Assembly (NCBI GenBank): GCA_964528675.1
Contig: CAZGTU010000016.1
Location: 1 to 64,000 of the forward strand
Length of the DNA stretch: 64,000 nt
From: CAYRTD01 sp964528675
Lineage (GTDB): Bacteria > Bacteroidota > Bacteroidia > Bacteroidales > GCA-2748055
Reading direction: 5' to 3'
In this document: positions 45,740-52,521 of the stretch, piece after piece
Position numbering within the stretch: position 1 is the first letter of the stretch
How the letters are laid out: each line of letters opens with the position of its first letter
Notes under the pieces: generated by a model
What the model saw: the letters and a program-made list of their open reading frames with translations, nothing else
The model's database searches: none
What the model was told of the DNA's origin: nothing
Position numbers and translations under genes: made by a program

Positions 45740-46750
45740 ATGAAAGCAGCTTATGTAAAATCACCCTTCAATATTGAGATAAGGGAATTCCCCACAAGGG
45801 AAATAACAGAAGATGAAGTTTTGATCCAGGTAAAAGCATGTGGTATTTGCGGTCATGATCTTAGCGTTTCTGCCACTGAGGCAAAAGACTGGAAACCTTT
45901 TGGCCATGAAATTTCGGGTATTGTTAAAAAAGTTGGCAAGAACGTTACTCACGTAACAACAGGTGATAAAGTGGTTTTGGAAACGGGTACTTATGACCGT
46001 TTTTCAGATGCAGCAAGAAACGGACAACCCGAGTTGGACAACAAAGGCCCAAATTTTTGGGAAACAGGCCCCATGGGTTTTGCCGATGAGATAATTGTCC
46101 CACGCGAAACAGTTGTGAAGTTCGCTTCTATAGACTTTAATGAAGCATCCATGATCGAACCTCTGGGGGTTGCACTTGATCTTGTCTACACAGCCGATGT
46201 AAAATTGAATGATGATGTGCTGGTGGTAGGTCTTGGCCCAATTGGATTAATGGCGCTTCAATTAGCTAAAATCATGGGGGCAAGAAATATCTATGCCGCT
46301 GATTTATCCGGTGCAAAAAAAAGATTGGAACTTGCTAAAAAGTTTGGCGCAACGGTGATAGAATCCGATAAAACCTCTTTGGTAGATTACAAATTTGCCA
46401 GGGGCGGTGTGGACAAAGTATTGATTTCCGCTCCTCCAAAACTAATCGAACCAGCGGTTCAAATAACGAACTGGGGGGGCATTATTGCGTTTATTGGTAT
46501 CGAATACGGACCCAATGCAAACGTGACCTTTGATGCAAATACATTCCATTTTAACAAAATCCAGTTAAGAAGCTCTTTTGCATCTCCTGCACTGTACTTT
46601 CCGCGATGTATAGAACTTGTGGAAGCCGGAATGGTTGACCTTAAATCCATTATTGGTAAAGAGTTTAAACTGCAAAATCTGAAGCAGGAACTTAAACGTT
46701 TAATTGACGATAGGTCTACTGCTTTGAAAAGCATAATGATCAATGAATGA
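45740..46750 (+). CDS. Zinc-type medium-chain alcohol/polyol dehydrogenase
   Basis: 336-residue cytoplasmic MDR-family dehydrogenase. Catalytic-zinc motifs ACGICGHDL (about 33-41) and FGHEISGIVKKVG (about 54-66), and the NAD(P)-binding Rossmann motif VVGLGPIGLMALQLAK (about 161-176). The four-cysteine structural zinc lobe of classical ADHs is missing; the region reads ETGTYDRFSDAARNGQPELD. Family members of this shape oxidise polyols or sugar derivatives such as sorbitol, threonine or galactitol. It is first in a co-directional run behind operator O2, so its substrate should belong to the LacI-regulated sugar pathway. The exact substrate is not assignable. Confidence 0.88.
   Translation: MKAAYVKSPFNIEIREFPTREITEDEVLIQVKACGICGHDLSVSATEAKDWKPFGHEISGIVKKVGKNVTHVTTGDKVVLETGTYDRFSDAARNGQPELDNKGPNFWETGPMGFADEIIVPRETVVKFASIDFNEASMIEPLGVALDLVYTADVKLNDDVLVVGLGPIGLMALQLAKIMGARNIYAADLSGAKKRLELAKKFGATVIESDKTSLVDYKFARGGVDKVLISAPPKLIEPAVQITNWGGIIAFIGIEYGPNANVTFDANTFHFNKIQLRSSFASPALYFPRCIELVEAGMVDLKSIIGKEFKLQNLKQELKRLIDDRSTALKSIMINE
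46692..46703. promoter_or_regulatory. Intragenic copy of the 12-bp palindrome (TTAAACGTTTAA)
   Basis: The same palindrome lies inside the 3' end of the ADH gene, encoding parts of ELKRLID, about 110 bp before the Gfo/Idh start. It may be an auxiliary operator for looping, an internal promoter control site or chance from Leu-Lys-Arg-Leu-Ile codons. Confidence 0.4.
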
Positions 46751-46812
46751 GTACGTATGGTTTGTTGATAAGTTGAATTTCTAATAATAAAAATAACTGA
46801 TACAAGAATATT

Positions 46813-47853
46813 ATGGAAATGAAATTTGGCATTATTGGATGTGGGAATATATCCCGTTTTCATTTTAACGGCTTGGAAAAGGCAGGGGCTAAAATAGTCC
46901 ACATTGCTGATTTGAACGAAAACGCGGCGAAACCCTGGGTAAATCGTTTTAAGGCAAGGTTCTCTAATGACTACAGTGAAGTGATAGACAATCCTGAGGT
47001 CTCGGTTGTGAGTGTGCTTACAAGCGGCAAATTCCATCATCAAATATGCCTGGATGCCCTTGCGGCAGGGAAAGATGTTATATGCGAAAAAACACTTGCC
47101 GATAACCCGGGGGAAGCATATGATATAGTCAGAGCGACAAAATCCAGCGGAAAAATGCTTTTTGTTTCTTTCATGAAAAGGTTTTTTCCTGCCTACAAAA
47201 AAGCACAGGAGTTGATGCCGCAACTTGGCCATGTGTTTAGTGCGCAGGTACGTACCTATCAGCCATGGGGAAATTTTTATGAAACAACAGAGTTGGGCGA
47301 TTGGGATTTTGTCTTCCCAAATTATGGCGGGGCAATTATGAAATGTGCCGGAAGTCATCTTTTAGACGCCTTTATGGGACTGCTGGGCCGTCCTGATTCC
47401 GTTTTCGGCCATGTGGATTATGTCAAGGATACCAAATTTGACAGGAAAACCACGGCCTTATTTACTTATGAGACTGGTCTGGTTGTGAATTTTGAAGCCG
47501 CTTCTCATCCACTTAAGAAAATTGGCTATGAACGAAATGCATGGGACGAGTTTATTGAAATAAATGGCACCAATGGTAGGATAAAACTATCTACTGTAAC
47601 GTGGGATGCTCCGGAAAACAACCCCGCATTGCTCGAATTCTATGATAATGAAGCCGAAACCTGCACGGAATATAGATTTGATAAAGTTAATCCATTTGAT
47701 ATTGAAATGGCAGAGATGGTGAAAAGCCTGTCTGAGCGAAAACCCATACAACCTGATGTAATAGATGGGTTTAATGTGGATGTTTTGATCGATGCAATTG
47801 AAAAATCGCATCACGATGGAAAATTAGTACATATCAATTGGATGGGATTATGA
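46813..47853 (+). CDS. Gfo/Idh/MocA-family oxidoreductase
   Basis: 346-residue NAD(P)-dependent dehydrogenase. N-terminal Rossmann motif FGIIGCGNISRFHF (about 4-17), then the block VICEKTLADNPGEA, where the usual EKP reads EKT, and the C-terminal alpha/beta domain with GGAIMKCAGSHLLDAFMGL. In the latter, CAGSHLLD corresponds to the GxHxxD catalytic block of the family. Substrates in this family are sugars, inositols or sugar derivatives. It is 62 bp behind ADH; two different oxidoreductases in tandem suggest oxidation and reduction at two positions of one sugar or polyol. Confidence 0.9.
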   Translation: MEMKFGIIGCGNISRFHFNGLEKAGAKIVHIADLNENAAKPWVNRFKARFSNDYSEVIDNPEVSVVSVLTSGKFHHQICLDALAAGKDVICEKTLADNPGEAYDIVRATKSSGKMLFVSFMKRFFPAYKKAQELMPQLGHVFSAQVRTYQPWGNFYETTELGDWDFVFPNYGGAIMKCAGSHLLDAFMGLLGRPDSVFGHVDYVKDTKFDRKTTALFTYETGLVVNFEAASHPLKKIGYERNAWDEFIEINGTNGRIKLSTVTWDAPENNPALLEFYDNEAETCTEYRFDKVNPFDIEMAEMVKSLSERKPIQPDVIDGFNVDVLIDAIEKSHHDGKLVHINWMGL

Positions 47854-47930
47854 AGATGAAAGCTTAGGAGCATAATTTTTTTGATGATGATGGAAGAAAT
47901 ACATCGTAATGGAATAAAAGAATAACTGTA

Positions 47931-48980
47931 ATGACAAAAAAAGAACGGGTTTTAGCAGCTATTGCGCATAAGGAAACAGACAAGGTCCCAAAAGGTGAAA
48001 TTTATATTGAACCGAATATCGCCAACAAGCTTCTTAATAAAGATTATCCCCTGGATTATCTATATTTTGACCGGGAAAAAGAAGTGCGTGAATTATTGAA
48101 CATGGACCTGGTTAACCTGGGGGAATGGCCGGCAGAAGAAATAGGAAAAGAGGATAATGGAAACAAAACTTTCCGGTCCGTGTATGGCTACGAATTCAGA
48201 TCGAGCGGGCTGACCAGTCATGTAACAAAACCTCCGGTATCTGATATCCGCAATTATCAGGAATACAAAATCCCTGATATTAATATGGTCACCGGCAATA
48301 TAGTTAAAAAGTTTGCGACAGAAACGGATTTTTTTGTGTTTGCCCAGATAGGTGGACCGGTAAGCATGGTGAACGAAATGTTTGGTATGCAGGAGTATAT
48401 GATGTATTGTCTGATAAATACCAATGAAATCAGGCATATTGGTGAAAAAGTTATGGAGTTCGAAGTGGCTAAAGCCAGGCTCTTTATCGATAAAGGGGCT
48501 GAAGCCATTATCATGACTGATGATATTGCTTTTAATTCAGGCGTTTTTCTTCCTGAAGAGACCATGGAGATAATTGCATACCCATTATATGAGCTTGTTG
48601 TAAAGGAAATCAAAAAACATAAAGACATTCCTGTATTTTTTCATTCGGATGGGAAAATGGATACAGTGTTTCCCCGAATAATTGAGTGTGGTTTTGATGG
48701 CATTCATTCTTTGCAGCCTTCCGCGGGGATGAACATTGCACAATTAAAAAAAGATTATGGTAGCGATATCTGTTTGATGGGCAACATTGACCTGGACCAT
48801 GTCATGACTTTTGCAAAATCTGATGAGGTTGAAAAAGTTGTGAAAGAAACGATTGATATTGCCGCTTCTGGTGGTGGCTTTATCCTGGCTACATGTAATA
48901 CACTAATGGATGCCATTCCTCCTGAAAATGCCTTGGCTATGTACAATTTTGCAGAGAAATATAGGATGTGGGATAAATAG
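47931..48980 (+). CDS. Uroporphyrinogen decarboxylase-fold (UroD/MtaA-like) protein
   Basis: 349-residue protein of the URO-D superfamily, which includes heme-pathway HemE and corrinoid-dependent methyltransferases (MtaA, CmuA). It opens MTKKERVLAAIAHKETDKVP, the usual start of the MtaA-like branch, and has FAQIGGPVSMVNEMFGMQEYM, FIDKGAEAIIMTDDIAFNSG, IPVFFHSDGKMDTVFPRIIE and CGFDGIHSLQPSAGMN. HxDG and the late ATCNTLMDAIPPENALAMY also resemble the methyltransferase branch rather than HemE. No corrinoid-protein gene is next to it. In a sugar operon its role is unclear; handling of O-methylated or unusual sugars or a lyase-like reaction are possibilities only. Confidence 0.8.
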   Translation: MTKKERVLAAIAHKETDKVPKGEIYIEPNIANKLLNKDYPLDYLYFDREKEVRELLNMDLVNLGEWPAEEIGKEDNGNKTFRSVYGYEFRSSGLTSHVTKPPVSDIRNYQEYKIPDINMVTGNIVKKFATETDFFVFAQIGGPVSMVNEMFGMQEYMMYCLINTNEIRHIGEKVMEFEVAKARLFIDKGAEAIIMTDDIAFNSGVFLPEETMEIIAYPLYELVVKEIKKHKDIPVFFHSDGKMDTVFPRIIECGFDGIHSLQPSAGMNIAQLKKDYGSDICLMGNIDLDHVMTFAKSDEVEKVVKETIDIAASGGGFILATCNTLMDAIPPENALAMYNFAEKYRMWDK

Positions 48981-49020
48981 TTATAGTAGGAAACAACCTA
49001 AAAAAGAACACAAAACACCA

Positions 49021-50208
49021 ATGAAAATGAATAAAATGGATTATCAAGTAGTAGTAGCAGGTCATATTTGCCTGGATATTACCCCTAAATTTATTGTTAA
49101 AGAGGGTACACGGATAGATGAGTTGTTTATTCCCGGAAAACTGGTGAACATGGGAGAAGTTAATATTTCTACCGGTGGACCTGTATCCAATACGGGTATC
49201 GCCTTGCAAAAAATGGGTGTAAAAACAAAGCTAATGGGTAAAGTTGGTAAGGATCTTTATGGAAATGGGATCATAGACCTTTTGAAAAAGGAAAATAACC
49301 ATGAAGGCATGTTGCGTATGGGTGGCGAAGATACATCTTATACCATTGTTATTGTTCCTCCGGGAATTGACAGGATTTTCCTGCATAACCCGGGAGCCAA
49401 TAATACTTTTTGCGCCAGTGATCTTGATTATGACTTTATTGCCAATGCACAATTGTTTCATTTTGGCTACCCCCCGTTGATGAAAAACCTCTACAAAAAC
49501 GAAGGGGAAGATTTGGCTGAAATATTTCGCAGGGTAAAAGAGACTGGGGTAACTACTTCATTAGATATGTCAATACCTGATAGAAATTCAGAATCAGGAA
49601 AAGTGAATTGGGTTAAAGTTCTTGAAAAAACCTTGCCATACGTGGATTTGTTTCTGCCAAGCTATGAAGAAATAATATTTATGACGGCCCTGGATAAATT
49701 TGAAGAAATGGGTGGAAATTCCAACCCACATGATTTGCTTGAAAATTTTGATGAGGGTTTGTTAAGCATTGTAAGTGATAAATTACTTGGATATGGAGCA
49801 AAAATAGTAGTCATCAAATGCGGCGAAAAAGGTTTTTATATACGTACTGCTGATAAAGAAAAATTAGAAATGATCGGCAAGGCCAAACCAGAAGATATAG
49901 ATAATTGGGCAAATCGTGAAATTCATGAAGAAAGCTATCGGGTTAATGATATTGCTTCGGCAACCGGTTCCGGGGATTCCAGTATTGCCGGATTTTTGTC
50001 TTCCTATCTGAACGGGTTGTCGATTGAAAAATCAGGGAAAATGGCTTGCGCGGTTGGCGCTCAAAATATTACCCGTTTCGATGCCCTAAGTGGCATCAAA
50101 GATTGGGAATATACAGAGAAGTTTGTAGAAAGCAACCCTAAAAAAAATAACCTGAAACTTGAAAAAGGGTGGGAATATGATAATGTAAACCAGCATTGGG
50201 TTAAGTAA
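49021..50208 (+). CDS. PfkB-family carbohydrate kinase
   Basis: 395-residue cytoplasmic kinase from the ATG at 49021, preferred over an in-frame ATG at 48910 that lies inside the preceding gene. N-terminal pattern GHICLDITPKF, ribokinase-type block NISTGGPVSNTGIALQKMG, then GKVGKDLYGNGI and the ATP/anion-hole motif ASATGSGDSSIAGFL with the catalytic Asp in GSGDS. A kinase of this family next to a D-lyxose/mannose isomerase would most simply phosphorylate fructose (to fructose-6-phosphate), but ribokinase-like specificity towards another sugar is not excluded. Confidence 0.88.
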   Translation: MKMNKMDYQVVVAGHICLDITPKFIVKEGTRIDELFIPGKLVNMGEVNISTGGPVSNTGIALQKMGVKTKLMGKVGKDLYGNGIIDLLKKENNHEGMLRMGGEDTSYTIVIVPPGIDRIFLHNPGANNTFCASDLDYDFIANAQLFHFGYPPLMKNLYKNEGEDLAEIFRRVKETGVTTSLDMSIPDRNSESGKVNWVKVLEKTLPYVDLFLPSYEEIIFMTALDKFEEMGGNSNPHDLLENFDEGLLSIVSDKLLGYGAKIVVIKCGEKGFYIRTADKEKLEMIGKAKPEDIDNWANREIHEESYRVNDIASATGSGDSSIAGFLSSYLNGLSIEKSGKMACAVGAQNITRFDALSGIKDWEYTEKFVESNPKKNNLKLEKGWEYDNVNQHWVK

Positions 50209-50284
50209 GTTTTGTTGAATAAATAATTGCATTTAGGGTTTTCACTATTCATTCTGTAATTGAAAACTTCTATACCCTATGAGC

Positions 50285-50296
50285 TTAAACGTTTAA
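50285..50296. promoter_or_regulatory. LacI-type operator palindrome O3 (TTAAACGTTTAA)
   Basis: Third intergenic copy, 27 bp before the isomerase start at 50324, in the widest gap (115 bp) of the operon. It suggests a second repressed promoter within the cluster. Confidence 0.75.
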
Positions 50297-50323
50297 TCAA
50301 TTAATAATTGAATACTAAGAATT

Positions 50324-50998
50324 ATGAAAAGATCAGAAATCAATCAAATAATGAGGGATGCAAAAGACTTCCTTGAAGAATACAGATTTAAACTTCCAAA
50401 ATGGGCATTTTGGAATATTGAAAGATGGAAAACCGAAAAAGGGCATGTTGATGAAATTGTTAACAATGCTATGGGCTGGGACATTACCGACTTTGGAAGT
50501 GGTGATTTTAGCAAACGTGGACTTTTTCTCTTTACCCTTCGCAATGGAAATCTTAAGGCCAAAAATAAAACTTACGCCGAAAAAATACTAATAGTTCAAG
50601 AAGAACAGGAAACACCAATGCATTTTCATTGGAACAAAAAAGAAGACATTATCAATAGGGGTGGGGGCAACTTGGTGATTGAAGTTTATAAAGCTACCAA
50701 AGATGATGGCTTGAGCAACGAACCTTTAAGTGTTAAAATCGATGGTTATCCGCTTGACGTGGAAGCAGGTGGTAAGGTTATACTAACCCCCGGCGAGAGT
50801 ATATGCCTGGAGCCCTATGTCTATCACAGGTTTTTTGGGGAAAAAGGAAAGGGAAAAGTGTTGGTGGGAGAGGTCAGCATGGTGAATGATGACAATACCG
50901 ACAACTGTTTTTATAAGCCGGTAGGGCGTTTCCCGGATATTGTTGAAGATGAAGCCCCCCTTCATTTGCTTATTCCGGATTATGATAAATTTTTATAG
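50324..50998 (+). CDS. D-lyxose/D-mannose ketol-isomerase
   Basis: 224-residue cupin-fold isomerase of the D-lyxose isomerase family (COG3822 type), which converts D-lyxose to D-xylulose and D-mannose to D-fructose. Metal-site residues are visible in TPMHFHWNKKEDIINRGGG (two His, Glu), with a later His in LEPYVYHRFFGEKG. The start region KRSEINQIMRDAKDFLEEY is typical. It is preceded by its own operator (O3) and followed 10 bp later by the mannitol-1-phosphate dehydrogenase gene. With the PfkB kinase it makes a plausible mannose to fructose to fructose-6-phosphate route. Confidence 0.88.
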   Translation: MKRSEINQIMRDAKDFLEEYRFKLPKWAFWNIERWKTEKGHVDEIVNNAMGWDITDFGSGDFSKRGLFLFTLRNGNLKAKNKTYAEKILIVQEEQETPMHFHWNKKEDIINRGGGNLVIEVYKATKDDGLSNEPLSVKIDGYPLDVEAGGKVILTPGESICLEPYVYHRFFGEKGKGKVLVGEVSMVNDDNTDNCFYKPVGRFPDIVEDEAPLHLLIPDYDKFL

Positions 50999-51008
50999 AC
51001 CGGTAACA

Positions 51009-52205
51009 ATGGATAAAAAAATAGTAATATTTGGTGCAGGTAAAATTGGACGCTCTTTTATTGGTCAACTGTTTTCAAAAGCAGGGTTTGAGGTTGTATT
51101 TATAGATGCCCAGAAATCAATTATCGACCAACTTAATGAAAGGAAAGCTTATCCTGTGATTATCAAATCCAACAATGGCGATGAGGTTGTTGAAATAAAA
51201 AATGTACGTGGCATATTGGCGCAAGAGGAAGAAAAGATAGTAAATGAATTGTCAATCTGCTCATTAGCATGCCTTTCCGTTGGGCAACGAGCCTTGCCAT
51301 TTGTTGCGCCTGTCTTGGCCAAAGGGGTTGAACGAAGAAAAAAAGCATTAAAAGATACTCCTTTGGATATTATCATTGCCGAAAACATGCGAAATGCCGA
51401 CTCTTATATCCGCTCCTTTATGACCGATCATTTATCGCAAGATATTGATATGGATAAAATGGTTGGATTGGTTGAAACAAGCATTGGAAAAATGGTTCCC
51501 ATTATGGGCCAAAAGGAATTGGAATCCGATCCCTTGATGATTTACGCAGAACCATACAATACCTTGATTTTGGATGCTAAAGGATTTAAAAACCCCATCC
51601 CAGATGTTGAAGGTTTGGCTCCTAAACAAAACATGAAGGCCTGGGTAGACAGAAAGTTATTCATTCATAACCTTGGACATGCCGCCGCGGCTTATTTTGG
51701 GAATTACCATTTGCCAAAAGCAAAGTTTTTATACGAAGTGCTGGATAATCCTCTTGTTCGTAAATTGACCAGCAATGCAATGAAAGAGTCTGCTTTAGCG
51801 CTTCAACAATCTTATCCAAACGAATTTACTGGGGAAGGGTTAGCTAATCATATCGAAGATTTGGTTTATCGTTTTCAAAATAAAGCATTGGGAGACACGG
51901 TGTTTAGGGTAGGTTGTGATTTGCCCAGAAAATTAGGGGCTGAAGATAGGTTGGCATACCCTATAAAGAGGGCTGAAAAAATGAAATTGGAGTTTGACAA
52001 TATCCTTTTGGCTTATGCGGTTTCAGGTAGTTTCAAAGCTAAAAACGAGGAAGGTAAAAAGCTTGAACAGGATAATGTCGTCAACAGGGAATTTAAAACC
52101 ATTGGATTGAGTTTTATAATGCAGAAATATGGTCATTTTTCTAAAAAAGAACATGCGAAAATATTTCATAGATCAGAATTTTTACAAGCAACATTGTCTA
52201 TTTAA
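51009..52205 (+). CDS. mtlD: Mannitol-1-phosphate 5-dehydrogenase-like protein
   Basis: 398-residue dehydrogenase of the mannitol dehydrogenase superfamily, start at 51009; an in-frame ATG at 50940 overlaps the isomerase. NAD-binding motif IVIFGAGKIGRSFIGQLFSK (about 4-23), the family block NMRNADSY, and the catalytic-domain motif RKLFIHNLGHAAAAYFGNYH. These fit MtlD, which interconverts mannitol-1-phosphate and fructose-6-phosphate, better than the polyol-specific enzymes. Mannitol is a brown-algal storage product, which fits the setting. The gene symbol is tentative; altronate or mannonate oxidoreductases share the fold. Confidence 0.8.
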   Translation: MDKKIVIFGAGKIGRSFIGQLFSKAGFEVVFIDAQKSIIDQLNERKAYPVIIKSNNGDEVVEIKNVRGILAQEEEKIVNELSICSLACLSVGQRALPFVAPVLAKGVERRKKALKDTPLDIIIAENMRNADSYIRSFMTDHLSQDIDMDKMVGLVETSIGKMVPIMGQKELESDPLMIYAEPYNTLILDAKGFKNPIPDVEGLAPKQNMKAWVDRKLFIHNLGHAAAAYFGNYHLPKAKFLYEVLDNPLVRKLTSNAMKESALALQQSYPNEFTGEGLANHIEDLVYRFQNKALGDTVFRVGCDLPRKLGAEDRLAYPIKRAEKMKLEFDNILLAYAVSGSFKAKNEEGKKLEQDNVVNREFKTIGLSFIMQKYGHFSKKEHAKIFHRSEFLQATLSI

Positions 52206-52521
52206 AATGTAAAAATCTTGTCCATGCGGGGAGGGTAAACTACCTTGGATTAGAAAATTAATGATAAAAAATATGAAACATAGTGTAATAAAAAATGGGA
52301 TTTCACAAGAAAACAAGGAGTTTTTTCGTGAAAAATGGCTTTTTGATCGCTGGAAATGACCCTTATAAATATAAAGGGTTGGAAGAAATTGCAAAACCCA
52401 TTCTTCGCCCTGATGTTTTGGATGGCAAAACGAAGTGGTACTAGGTTTTTTATATAGATGATATGAAATATAGATATGGGTTTTTCATGATCAAGGCAAT
52501 TAATTAAAAAAATAAATATTG
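52206..52521. other. 316-bp gap before GH38-like gene with a possible frameshifted short ORF
   Basis: Holds a 32-codon plus-strand frame from ATG 52261 (MIKNMKHSVIKNG...KWLFDRWK, stop at 52359) and, one frame away, an overlapping open stretch reading NDPYKYKGLEEIAKPILRPD and ending LDGKTKWY at 52443. Put together they would make one small protein with a single frameshift. I recognise neither piece. The last 75 bp is an A+T-rich leader. No LacI-type palindrome is present. Confidence 0.3.

Noticed and set aside
48910..49020. Upstream start of the PfkB kinase
   Set aside because: It lies inside the UroD-like gene and adds 37 residues unrelated to the kinase fold.
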